Below the pieces are notes generated by a model. The model saw only the letters and a program-made list of their open reading frames with translations, was not told the DNA's origin and did not search any database. The translations under genes were made by a program, and so were the position numbers. Shown in pieces: positions 8,862 to 18,507 of a DNA stretch of 64,000 nt. Location of the stretch: contig NZ_NPMR01000001.1 in NCBI RefSeq assembly GCF_002245215.1, positions 1,178,001 to 1,242,000 on the forward strand. Direction: 5' to 3'. The first letter of the stretch is position 1. Each line of letters starts with the position of its first letter. Source of the stretch: Microbacterium sp. Yaish 1 (GTDB taxonomy: Bacteria; Actinomycetota; Actinomycetes; Actinomycetales; Microbacteriaceae).

Positions 8862-9742
8862 AGCAGTACCGCGTCTGGCACCGCACCGCCTACACCTACA
8901 GCGCTCCCGTTGAAGACAGCGTCGGGCAGTTCCACCTGATCCCGCGCGAGCTGCCCGGGCAGCGGGTGCGCGAAGCCGACGTCGTCGTCTCTCCCACCCC
9001 GGGCGACATGCGTCGCGACTCCGACTACTTCGGCAACTGGTCGACGTACTTCCACGTCACCGAGGCGCATGAGGCGCTGTCGATCGAGGCGTCGAGCGAG
9101 GTCGCGGTCACCGCTCCCGAGTACGACGCGGCGGCACTCGAGCTGCCCTGGGAGTCGGCGCGGCCGCTGCGGCATCCCGACCAGGAGGGAGCGTGGCGCG
9201 CCGCGGAGTTCGCGATGCCGTCTCCCCGCGTCGCGCAGTCGGAGGCCACCGCCGCCTACGGCGCGATCTCGCTCACCCCGGGACGCCCGATCGGCGAAGC
9301 CGCGACCGACCTGATGCACCGCATCTACACCGACTTCGACTACGACAGCACCGCGACGACCGTCACCAGCACCGTCGCCGATGCGCTGGAGAAGCGCGCC
9401 GGCGTCTGCCAGGACTTCGCGCACGTCGCGCTCGCGTGCCTGCGCTCGCACGGCGTCGCGGCACGCTACGTCTCGGGCTACCTCGCGACGCAGCCGCCGC
9501 CCGGCAAGGAGCGCGTCTTCGGCGCAGACGCCTCGCACGCGTGGCTCGCGGTCTGGCTGCCCGGCACCGACCAGTGGCTCGCGATCGATCCGACGAACGA
9601 CCAGTGGGCCAACGACCGCTACGTCACGGTCGCGTGGGGCCGCGACTACGGCGACGTCTCGCCCGTCAAGGGCATCATCTTCACCGAGGCGAAGACCTCG
9701 ACCCTGCGCGTCTCGGTCGACGTCGCCCCGATCGAGCCCTGA
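8858..9742 (+). CDS. Transglutaminase-like protein with bacterial N-terminal domain
   Basis: A 294-residue cytoplasmic protein pairing with the ATP-grasp/alpha-E gene. Residues 1-90 are the Bact_transglu_N beta-sandwich (YRVWHRTAYTYSAPVEDSVGQFHLIPRE); residues 150-260 are the papain-like core with catalytic Cys in RAGVCQDFAHVAL, His in DASHAWLAVW and Asp in AIDPTNDQ. No signal peptide. It likely acts as a peptidase, amidase or transferase on the product of the upstream ligase. Translation starts at a GTG overlapping the upstream stop, preceded by ATGGAGG. Chemistry of the pair has not been settled in the family as far as I know. Confidence 0.93.
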   Translation: MKQYRVWHRTAYTYSAPVEDSVGQFHLIPRELPGQRVREADVVVSPTPGDMRRDSDYFGNWSTYFHVTEAHEALSIEASSEVAVTAPEYDAAALELPWESARPLRHPDQEGAWRAAEFAMPSPRVAQSEATAAYGAISLTPGRPIGEAATDLMHRIYTDFDYDSTATTVTSTVADALEKRAGVCQDFAHVALACLRSHGVAARYVSGYLATQPPPGKERVFGADASHAWLAVWLPGTDQWLAIDPTNDQWANDRYVTVAWGRDYGDVSPVKGIIFTEAKTSTLRVSVDVAPIEP

Positions 9743-9770
9743 CCCGCCGGGGGTGCCGTGCGCGTTCCGC

Positions 9771-9860
9771 CGTGCGCGGATGCAAGGGATCCGCGCCGAC
9801 ACCCCGGGGCGGGGCATCCAACTCCGGGGTGTCGGGCACGAGTGCTTGCATCGCGGCACG
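9771..9860. terminator. 90-bp imperfect palindrome, probable bidirectional terminator
   Basis: Nested arms: CCGACACCCCGG (9796-9807) pairs perfectly with CCGGGGTGTCGG (9824-9835), and an outer arm at 9771-9786 nearly matches the reverse complement of 9845-9860. It sits between two convergent genes, so bidirectional termination is the simplest reading; no T-tract. Confidence 0.55.
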
Positions 9861-9895
9861 TAAGCGCGTGCCGACCGGCCACGGATGCCGCGGGC

Positions 9896-10645
9896 TCAGC
9901 GGCCCGCTGCGTACTCCGTCGCTGCGGCGACGAGGCCGAGGAAGAGCCGGCGGTCGGCGGCATCCTCCTCGGGATGCCACTGCACCGCCACGAGGAAATC
10001 CGACCCGGGAGACTCGATCGCCTGCGGCAGCCCCTCGCCGCTGCGCGCCGAGACCACGAGATCGTCGCCGAGGCGGTCGATGCCCTGGTGGTGATAGCTG
10101 CTCACGGTGAGCGCGCCCGTTCCGACGAGCTCGGACAGCATCGTCCCGGCCGACACCGCGACCTCGTTCCGCGCGAAGACGCCGTCGCCGAGCTGGTAGC
10201 GATCGGTGCCCAGCACGTCCGGAAGGTGCTGATGGAGCGTGCCGCCCGCGGCGACGTTGATGAGCTGCAATCCGCGGCAGATGCCGAGAACCGGGATGCC
10301 GCGCTCGCGGGCACCTCGCAGCAGCGCGAGCTCCCAGTCGTCGCGGTCAGGCCGGGCCGGATCCGTGAGGGGATGCCGCTCGGCGCCGTACAGCTCGGGC
10401 TGCACGTCGAGGCCACCCGTGAGCACGAGGCCGTCGATCCGGTCGAGCACGATATCGGCGGCAGGCCCGGGCGACGACTGTGGCGGCAGCAGCACCGCCG
10501 CGCCGCCCGATGACGTCACTCCGTCGAAGTACTGCTGCGGCAGGAAGCTCGCCCGCACGTCCCACACCCCCTGCTGCGCGCGTTCGAGGTAGGTCGTCAG
10601 GCCGATGACGGGTCGGGGCGCCGTCGTGGCGTCGTCGCTGCTCAC
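9896..10645 (-). CDS. Gamma-glutamyl-GABA hydrolase-like class I amidotransferase (C26)
   Basis: A 249-residue cytoplasmic hydrolase of the PuuD/peptidase C26 group, which cleaves gamma-glutamyl amides. The nucleophile elbow is PVLGICRGLQLINVAAGGTLHQHL with the catalytic Cys, and the His-Glu pair is in VQWHPEEDA near the C-terminus. The N-terminal RPVIGLTTYLERAQQGVWD and QQYFDGVTSSGG are typical of the family. It stands alone, so linkage to putrescine catabolism or glutamine use cannot be judged. Start at ATG 10645. Confidence 0.9.
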   Translation of the reverse strand: MSSDDATTAPRPVIGLTTYLERAQQGVWDVRASFLPQQYFDGVTSSGGAAVLLPPQSSPGPAADIVLDRIDGLVLTGGLDVQPELYGAERHPLTDPARPDRDDWELALLRGARERGIPVLGICRGLQLINVAAGGTLHQHLPDVLGTDRYQLGDGVFARNEVAVSAGTMLSELVGTGALTVSSYHHQGIDRLGDDLVVSARSGEGLPQAIESPGSDFLVAVQWHPEEDAADRRLFLGLVAAATEYAAGR

Positions 10646-10726
10646 GCGCCGATCGTAGGGCCGTCGTGTTTCGCGCCGATCACACGCGGGGAGCAGCGCG
10701 CACGACCTTCCGGTTCAGTCGCGCGA

Positions 10727-10966
10727 CGTGTCCCGTCGACAGGCTGAGACCCCGCGAGCCGGCCGGAGACCCGCCCTCCGATGACTCCAGCCTGTTGACG
10801 GCACGCCCGACGCCGGACGAGGCCGCGAAACCAGCCGCCCGCGGGAACCCCACGACGGCGCGACACGACCCCGCGCCGCCCCTCATCTCGTGCCGTCTAC
10901 AGGCGGTAGTCGAGAACCGGCGGGTAAACGGCGGCCTCGCCGGCATCCAGCCTGTTGACGGCACGG
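10727..10966. repeat. Two tandem palindromic repeats sharing an 18-bp arm
   Basis: The arm CCAGCCTGTTGACGGCAC occurs directly at 10787-10804 and 10947-10964, and in inverted, slightly diverged form at about 10729-10748 and 10890-10907. Each inverted copy faces a direct copy, giving two hairpin-forming units in tandem. This is a second palindromic repeat type, distinct from the 62-bp family further along. The stretch 10646-11050 contains no gene I can support. Confidence 0.6.
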
Positions 10967-10980
10967 CCGACACCGGAACG

Positions 10981-11022
10981 GCCGGCCGACCCCGGCACGG
11001 CCGACCCCGGCACGGCCGACAC
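10981..11022. repeat. Short tandem repeat, 15-bp unit
   Basis: Tandem units of about 15 bp (GGCCGACCCCGGCAC) run nearly three times in the clpC 3' intergenic region, with related degenerate copies just upstream around 10960-10980. Confidence 0.5.
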
Positions 11023-11050
11023 CCACGGCGCCGACCCGGCGCGCGAACGC

Positions 11051-11084
11051 CGGAGGGGCGGATGCCGCAGCATCCGCCCCTCCG
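11051..11084 (-). terminator. Strong terminator hairpin after clpC
   Basis: A perfect 15-bp stem (11051-11065 with 11070-11084) and a CGCA tetraloop begins 27 bp after the clpC stop. No U-tract follows; this L-shaped hairpin type is usual in high-GC actinobacteria. Confidence 0.75.
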
Positions 11085-11110
11085 TACGACTGGTCGCTCT
11101 CGCGACCCGG

Positions 11111-13636
<2,526 letters not shown>

Positions 13637-13765
13637 CGTCAGCCTCCTTTGAGCGCCGGGACTCCGGGCGCTTACGAAAGAGAGTAACCAGGCACGGATA
13701 CGGGTATGCCCGTGTTCGCCGTCGGCATAGCGTTACGCGGGGTTGCGCTCGGCAGGGCCAGGACA

Positions 13766-13796
13766 TATCGTTTTTCGATAACAACGACTATCGATA
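13766..13796 (+). promoter_or_regulatory. TATCG repeat operator upstream of membrane/HTH cassette
   Basis: TATCG-TTTTT-CGATA (13766-13780) is a perfect 5-bp inverted repeat, followed by the 8-bp palindrome TATCGATA (13789-13796), just 15 bp before the first gene of the cassette. Four TATCG half-sites in 31 bp, in an AT-rich patch, look like an operator, plausibly for the HTH protein encoded by the third gene. Confidence 0.5.
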
Positions 13797-13811
13797 TGGA
13801 GCGCCCAGAGC

Positions 13812-14570
13812 ATGCTGGTCTTGTGGAACATCGGTCCGATCCTGGTGATCGCGGTGGTGATCGTCGTGGCGGCCACCGTGTTCGGCGTCGCTGCGGCACG
13901 CGCACGCCGTCGCGGCGAACCTTCTCCCGTCGTGAGCGTGGCACTGACACTGTCCGCGCTGTGGGCGGCCTTCAGCCTGCTCGGCGCCGCCATCTCGGTG
14001 ATTCAGAACCTCGCCGCGGACGCCCCGCGCATGAGCGTTCCGGTCGCGCCGTTCTGGCCCGATCTTCTTCCGGGAGTCACGATCGACACGGGCCCGACGG
14101 CCGAGGTCGTCGGCGGCGGCTTCACGGTCGCCGAGGTAGATGTCGCGGGCATCAGCCCTCTCGCACGCGGGCTCTGGACCGCCGGGCAGGCGCTGTGGTC
14201 GCTGATACCCGCGGCGATCGCAGCGCTTATCGCCGTGGCCTGCTTCCAGCTCCTGGCCGGACGCGCCTTCACCCGCATCATCGTGCGCATGACGATGGCG
14301 ACCGCTGTCATCGTGGCGGCCGGCGGAACCGCCGCTCAGGTGCTCTCGGACATCGCCGGCAGCATGGCATCGCACGAGCTGTTCGCGCGCGGCAGCGCGG
14401 GGTGGACCGAGATCCCCGGAATCGACGACCCGCTCGCCTGGTGGCCGGAAGCGACGCTCAACATCACCCTGCCGTTCTGGCCGATCGCCGCGGGCCTAGG
14501 CCTCGCCGCCCTCGCCGCAGTCTTCCGGTACGGCTCACGGCTGCAGCGCGACACGGAAGGACTGGTGTGA
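13812..14570 (+). CDS. DUF2975-like multi-pass membrane protein, copy 1
   Basis: A 252-residue protein with four predicted membrane spans (about residues 7-28, 42-66, 125-150 and 155-178) plus a terminal span near 220-240, ending in RYGSRLQRDTEGLV. The spans, the extracytoplasmic Trp/Pro segment and the company of a small HTH gene match the DUF2975/YoaS type, function unknown. It is paralogous to the next gene, which ends in RRGVRLQRDTDGLV. Stop overlaps the next start (TGATG), and a probable operator precedes it. No transporter or enzyme motif seen. Confidence 0.8.
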   Translation: MLVLWNIGPILVIAVVIVVAATVFGVAAARARRRGEPSPVVSVALTLSALWAAFSLLGAAISVIQNLAADAPRMSVPVAPFWPDLLPGVTIDTGPTAEVVGGGFTVAEVDVAGISPLARGLWTAGQALWSLIPAAIAALIAVACFQLLAGRAFTRIIVRMTMATAVIVAAGGTAAQVLSDIAGSMASHELFARGSAGWTEIPGIDDPLAWWPEATLNITLPFWPIAAGLGLAALAAVFRYGSRLQRDTEGLV

Positions 14571-15184
14571 TGACACTCACCCGCGGACCCCGCTCGGATG
14601 CTGCCGACGCGATCACCGTCCTCCTGCTCGGCACCGGCGCGGCGATCACCGTCGTCTTGACAGTCGTCGCGCGCTTCCTCGAAGTCTTTCGAGAGGCGGG
14701 CGTCGCCTGGCGGATCGACATCGACGATGAACCGTTCTCCGCCTCCGTCGGGTCGGGCACGGGGCACGTCGATGGCATCGTGCAGAACGCCCTCATCATC
14801 GCTCCCGAGGTCGACGCCGGCACCGCAGCCGCGCTTGCGGGCTCGATCGTGGTGTGGGGCATCACGTGCCTCGCCGTGATCGCCGCGGTGATGTACGTCG
14901 CACGCAGCTTCCTGCGCGGCCGGTTCTTCGTCCCGGCGACCGCTCGGGCCTTCGACGTCATCGGATGGGCCCTGGTCGGGGGAGGATTCGTCGTGATCAT
15001 CCTCGAGAACATCGGGCGCAACGGCATCCTCACCACTCTCGGGGTCGATGACGTCGAGCCGCTGCACTTCCTCGACTTCTGGGGTTGGGCGCCGGTGTGG
15101 GCGGTCGGCGTGACCGTCGGCCTCATCGCGATCGCATTCCGACGCGGCGTGCGGCTGCAGCGCGACACGGATGGCCTGGTGTGA
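14570..15184 (+). CDS. DUF2975-like multi-pass membrane protein, copy 2
   Basis: A 204-residue membrane protein with four spans (about 13-36, 85-110, 125-150 and 170-195). FVPATARAFDVIGWALVGGGFVVIILENIG is characteristic of DUF2975 proteins, in which a conserved loop follows the second span. ATG at 14570 overlaps the upstream stop; the first ATG in this frame is preferred over longer upstream extension that is out-of-frame antisense. The C-terminal sequence shared with copy 1 indicates tandem duplication. Its stop overlaps the GTG of the HTH gene, so all three are coupled. Confidence 0.85.
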   Translation: MTLTRGPRSDAADAITVLLLGTGAAITVVLTVVARFLEVFREAGVAWRIDIDDEPFSASVGSGTGHVDGIVQNALIIAPEVDAGTAAALAGSIVVWGITCLAVIAAVMYVARSFLRGRFFVPATARAFDVIGWALVGGGFVVIILENIGRNGILTTLGVDDVEPLHFLDFWGWAPVWAVGVTVGLIAIAFRRGVRLQRDTDGLV

Positions 15185-15411
15185 GCCCCGCAGATGAGGA
15201 AGGCCCGAGCGGGGTCCACTGCCGCCTCGACGAACTGCTGGCCGAACGGGGGATGACGCTCACACGTCTCTCCGAGATCGTCGGGGTCTCGGTCGTGAAC
15301 CTCTCGGTGCTCAAGAACGATCGCGCCCGCGCCATCCGCTATTCGACGCTCTCCGCGATCTGCCGGGCGCTCGACTGCGAGATCGGCGACCTGCTGGTCC
15401 GCGCGGACTGA
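15181..15411 (+). CDS. Small Cro/CI-type HTH regulator (YozG-like)
   Basis: A 76-residue protein that is almost entirely an HTH_26-type domain: RLDELLAERGMTLTRLSEIVGVSVVNLSVLKNDRARAIRYSTLSAICRALDCEIGDLL in general layout, with the recognition helix around VVNLSVLKN. Size and fold match YozG, the usual partner of DUF2975 membrane proteins. I use the GTG at 15181, which overlaps the upstream stop by 4 bp. It most likely autoregulates the cassette through the TATCG repeats near 13766-13796. Confidence 0.88.
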   Translation: MSPADEEGPSGVHCRLDELLAERGMTLTRLSEIVGVSVVNLSVLKNDRARAIRYSTLSAICRALDCEIGDLLVRAD

Positions 15412-15415
15412 CGAA

Positions 15416-15451
15416 CCGGGTCGGGGTGCGGCGAATGACACCCCGACCCGG
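15416..15451. terminator. Convergent terminator hairpin
   Basis: A 13-bp perfect stem (CCGGGTCGGGGTG at 15416-15428 with 15439-15451) and 10-nt loop sits between the HTH gene and the convergent DUF1269 gene. Confidence 0.7.
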
Positions 15452-15463
15452 ACGCGCCACGGA

Positions 15464-15958
15464 CTACCGCGTGCTGCTGAGGTCGTGGATGAGCTCCCGC
15501 TCGTCCTTCTCCGACAGCGACGTCTGCACGACGGTGCCGTTGTAGCCGGCGAGCGCCGACGCGAACTTGTCCGTCGTGATCTTGGTCGCATAGAGCACGA
15601 CCGCGGATTTCCCCGCAGAGACCGCGGACTTCACGCGGTCGCGGAATTCGGCATCCAGATTGGTCTTGTCGAGGCCCGCGAACAGCGCCCCGAACAGTCC
15701 ACCGAAGACGAGCCCCGCGATGGGCACGAAGAACAGGATGCCGATCAGCGCCCCGAACAGCGCTCCGCCCGCGGCGCCGGCTCCCACCTTTCCGACGACG
15801 CCGGGGTACTCGACCTTCGTCTTCCCCTCGTCGTCGACCTTGACCAGGGCAAGGCCGGCGAGTTCGACGACCAGGTCGTTCTGGAGAACCTGAATCTCGT
15901 TGTAGGCGGCTTCGGCATCCGCTTCGGTGTCGAAAGCGATCACGATCAAATCGGCCAT
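15464..15958 (-). CDS. DUF1269-family protein
   Basis: A 164-residue protein of unknown function. It starts with a ferredoxin-like MADLIVIAFDTEADAEAAYNEIQ, has a Gly-rich hydrophobic centre (KVGAGAAGGALFGALIGILFFVPIAGLVFGGLFGAL in outline, residues about 75-110) and ends with TNLDAEFRDRVKSAVSAGKSAVVLY. This pattern is that of the DUF1269 family, often stress-linked and membrane-associated through the glycine-rich hairpin. ATG at 15958 follows a GAGGA site; longer upstream frame is not supported. Confidence 0.9.
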   Translation of the reverse strand: MADLIVIAFDTEADAEAAYNEIQVLQNDLVVELAGLALVKVDDEGKTKVEYPGVVGKVGAGAAGGALFGALIGILFFVPIAGLVFGGLFGALFAGLDKTNLDAEFRDRVKSAVSAGKSAVVLYATKITTDKFASALAGYNGTVVQTSLSEKDERELIHDLSSTR

Positions 15959-16261
15959 GAAATCCTCATTCCGTGTGGTTCGTCCCCTCGGGGCGACGGT
16001 ATCTCCGCGTCGCAACAGCAACAAGGGGGGTCGCGGGCGGCACCGGAGCGTCGCCCTGCGCGCCGACGGCGGGCACTCAGAACCCGGGGAGCGACACTCA
16101 GCGGCACCGCGATGAGCACGCAATCCGAACCGGGCGTCCGCCGCGAGATGGAGACGCCTGCGAACATCTGACCGGAGCGCCGCGGCGGATCTGGCGCGTT
16201 CATGGGGGGGCGTGCCGCACGACGCTGCCCGACGCGCTCTCATACCGGAGAGGAGCGCACC
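15959..16261. other. Intergenic region without recognisable gene
   Basis: About 300 bp upstream of both the DUF1269 gene and the secretion cassette. It must carry divergent promoters, but I could not pick out convincing -35/-10 elements. A 19-codon frame at 16112-16171 has no support. Confidence 0.4.
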
Positions 16262-16990
16262 GTGCCACACAGAAAACGACGTCTGCGACGAACCCCGAGG
16301 GGGAACGCGGCTCCGGAGCGACGCTCGGGGCAGCTTCTCCACCGGATCGGCTTCACCACGGCAGCTCTTCTGGGCCTGACGTTCGCCGCCGGCGCTCCCG
16401 CCAGCGCGATTCAGGATGAGGTCCGCACCGATCCCCGCGGTCTCGTCCTCGAGGGGTCGCCCCTGGTCCATTCCTTCGACACCGCACGCCCCGGCGACAG
16501 CGTGGAGGCCCGCTGGACGCTGACGGCGCACCGGCAGGCGGACTACAGCTTCGAGGGCGTCTTCGTCACCGGGGGCGACGTGAGCACACCGCTCGCCGAA
16601 GCGCTCGCGATCGAGTACGGCGTCGGCGGTGACGACGGGACGGCGACGCACTGGCTGCCCGCGGGCACCCTGGCCGACCCGGTTCCCTATTCCACGGTCA
16701 CGGGCGCCTCCACGATGACGGGGCCCGGTTCGGCGAGCATCCCGGTCCGAGTGACGCTCGCCGACGCCTCAGCCCTGCCGGCGGGCCAGACCCAGAGCGT
16801 GACGGCGAACTTCGAGCTGTCGTACATCGCGGGCACACCGGGTGACTCCCCCGGCCACGGGAACGGACTGGCCGCCTCGGGAGCGCCGTCGTCCCTCTGG
16901 CTGCTCCCCTCGCTCCTGGCCGCGCTCGCCATCGTCGTCGGCCTCCTCCTGCGCCGGCGGGAGCAGGACCACGACGCACCCGGCACCTAG
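16262..16990 (+). CDS. Exported, membrane-anchored protein of the SipW-type cassette
   Basis: A 242-residue exported protein. Residues 1-48 form a long signal peptide (basic N-region, then TTAALLGLTFAAGAPASA), the body carries LVLEGSPLVHSFDTARPGDSVEARWTLTA in outline, and the C-terminus is a span (SLWLLPSLLAALAIVVGLLL) followed by RRREQD, a sortase-less membrane anchor. The motif H-x-FDT-x8-V-x-A-x-WT is shared with the next gene (H-x-FDT...VDATWT), so the two are paralogues. GTG at 16262 follows GGAGAGGAG. Likely a surface subunit or anchor for the small protein encoded next. Confidence 0.8.
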   Translation: MPHRKRRLRRTPRGNAAPERRSGQLLHRIGFTTAALLGLTFAAGAPASAIQDEVRTDPRGLVLEGSPLVHSFDTARPGDSVEARWTLTAHRQADYSFEGVFVTGGDVSTPLAEALAIEYGVGGDDGTATHWLPAGTLADPVPYSTVTGASTMTGPGSASIPVRVTLADASALPAGQTQSVTANFELSYIAGTPGDSPGHGNGLAASGAPSSLWLLPSLLAALAIVVGLLLRRREQDHDAPGT

Positions 16991-17000
16991 GTGTGCGTGC

Positions 17001-17029
17001 ACCCACCTGGGGCATGTACCTAGGTGGGT
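17001..17029 (+). terminator. Hairpin between the two exported-protein genes
   Basis: ACCCACCT (17001-17008) pairs with AGGTGGGT (17022-17029) across 13 nt, ten bases after the upstream stop. May terminate or separate the two transcripts. Confidence 0.5.
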
Positions 17030-17173
17030 TCTCGTCGTCACTCACATGGCCCGGCTTCGCGGCTGAGGGACCCCGCGCGATTCCTAACCTCTGAGTAGCC
17101 GCGCAGCAACGGCGACCCGGGCAGAACATCCCGGTCGGGTGCGGTTTCCCATACGAAACGAGTGGAGATGACG

Positions 17174-17773
17174 ATGGAGAAGACGATGGAGAAGACGCAG
17201 TCGAACAAGAACCGGAAGAAGCTGCTGGCCGTCATCGCGGCGGGAGCTCTCGGTGTCGGGATGGTCGGCGTCGGAGCGAACTGGGATCACGTGACGTCCA
17301 TCGTGGACAACCGGTTCTCGGCGACGGCCCCCGGAAGCGACATCGACAACATCGGAGGCGCGCTCCTCACGGTCGCCGGCGCCCCGATCGACCACGTCTT
17401 CGACACCACGAAGTACAACCAGTTCGTCGACGCGACCTGGACCGTCACCAACAAGGGCGGTGACGCGGCGCAGTACGCCGCCAGCTTCGAGACGCACGGC
17501 GACATCTCGCCGAACCTCGCGCAGAACCTGCAGGTCCGCTACGGCGTCACCGACGCCTCGGGTCAGATCACGAGCTGGGTCGCGGCCGGGACGATCGCCG
17601 AGCCGGTCGAGTTCACGACGGCTCTCGGCCTGCCCTCCGCCATCGAGGGCAACGCCTCGATCCAGGTGCCCGTGCGCATCCTGCTCGAGGACCCGACGGT
17701 CCTCGAGGGCGACGCCGGTGACGAGCACCGCGTGACGGCCGACTTCGTCGTCAGCTACATGAACCCGGCCTGA
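17174..17773 (+). CDS. SipW-dependent-type exported protein
   Basis: A 199-residue secreted protein. Its N-terminus (RKKLLAVIAAGALGVGMVGVGANW, residues about 13-37 in outline) is the special SipW-dependent signal found on TasA/camelysin-like proteins: a KKLLA start, a small-residue core, and a W-D motif instead of A-x-A. The mature part is beta-rich (LLTVAGAPIDHVFDTTKYNQFVDATWTVTN, DISPNLAQNLQVRYGV). ATG at 17174 is preferred because GGAG lies 6 bases upstream; a GTG at 17162 is possible. Followed by a very strong hairpin and then the matching signal peptidase, consistent with high expression of this subunit. Confidence 0.82.
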   Translation: MEKTMEKTQSNKNRKKLLAVIAAGALGVGMVGVGANWDHVTSIVDNRFSATAPGSDIDNIGGALLTVAGAPIDHVFDTTKYNQFVDATWTVTNKGGDAAQYAASFETHGDISPNLAQNLQVRYGVTDASGQITSWVAAGTIAEPVEFTTALGLPSAIEGNASIQVPVRILLEDPTVLEGDAGDEHRVTADFVVSYMNPA

Positions 17774-17778
17774 CCGGC

Positions 17779-17813
17779 CTCGGGGGCGGCGCCCTCCCCG
17801 CGCCGCCCCCGAG
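17779..17813 (+). terminator. Strong hairpin between substrate and signal peptidase genes
   Basis: Perfect 14-bp stem (17779-17792 with 17800-17813) and 7-nt loop, six bases after the stop of the exported-protein gene and 48 bp before the peptidase start. It may act as a partial terminator giving more substrate than peptidase mRNA. Confidence 0.65.
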
Positions 17814-17861
17814 CATCCCCCGGCACGCATCCTGCCCCGTGACAGACCGAAAGGACCGCGC

Positions 17862-18389
17862 ATGATCCGCGTACTCCTCCGCAGCAGCGCGGTGCTCCTG
17901 CTCGTCCTGCTGGTGCTCCCCTTCGCATGGACGACGGCAAGCGGTGACCGCTTCGTGACGGTCTCGAGCGGCTCGATGGTGCCGACCTTCCAGGTGGGCG
18001 ACGTCCTCTCGGTCCAGAAGCCGACGGGAGACGAGCTCCGGAAGGTGGGAGAGATCGTCGTCGCCTCGCTCGACCTCGGGTCCGGGCAGAGCCAGTACGT
18101 GCACCGCGTCGACTCGTTGACGGACGACGGCGCCTGGCTGCGCGGCGACGCCAACAGCAGTCGCGACCCGCAGCCGATCACGCGGGAGCAGGTGCTCGGC
18201 ACGCCCCGTTTCGCGCTCTCGGGCGTCGCCGCTCGAACCTTCACGTACATGCAGAGCTTCGAAGGGCGTCTGACGGTCTCTGCGCTCGCCCTGGCGCTCT
18301 TCATCATCCCGGGTCAGCGGCGCCGCCCGCGCCCCGATGCGGAGCGCGTCGACACGGGATCCCCTCGTGAGATGCAGCTGCTCAGCTGA
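17862..18389 (+). CDS. Signal peptidase I, SipW/ER type
   Basis: A 175-residue membrane signal peptidase. One N-terminal span (residues about 9-24), then the catalytic box SSGSMVPTF with Ser38, a second box YVHRV with His81, and GDAN (Asp96) followed by SSRDP. Use of Ser-His, rather than Ser-Lys, places it in the ER-type/SipW group. A C-terminal span (about residues 138-155) ends in a basic tail. It most likely processes the two exported proteins encoded just upstream. ATG at 17862 follows GAAAGGA. Confidence 0.9.
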   Translation: MIRVLLRSSAVLLLVLLVLPFAWTTASGDRFVTVSSGSMVPTFQVGDVLSVQKPTGDELRKVGEIVVASLDLGSGQSQYVHRVDSLTDDGAWLRGDANSSRDPQPITREQVLGTPRFALSGVAARTFTYMQSFEGRLTVSALALALFIIPGQRRRPRPDAERVDTGSPREMQLLS

Positions 18390-18454
18390 GACGGGGGCGC
18401 GGCGATCCTGGAAAACTGACAGCGATCAGTGCCAGATTGTGTGTGTGAGGCATC

Positions 18455-18477
18455 CGGCTCTCGGTCATCGAGAGCCG
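18455..18477 (+). other. Hairpin in the leader of the LuxR gene
   Basis: CGGCTCTCG and CGAGAGCCG pair over a 5-nt loop (18455-18477), about 30 bp before the TTG start of the LuxR gene. Could be a terminator for the peptidase gene or an RNA leader element. Confidence 0.4.
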
Positions 18478-18507
18478 TCACCGCCCACGCACCGAAAGGA
18501 AGCGCGC

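Noticed and set aside
13714..13727. ClgR-like site upstream of clpC
   Set aside because: GTTCGC-N5-GCA differs from the remembered ClgR pattern in its last base; too weak to list as a site.
16112..16171. 19-codon frame before the secretion cassette
   Set aside because: No ribosome site, no conservation visible; likely chance.
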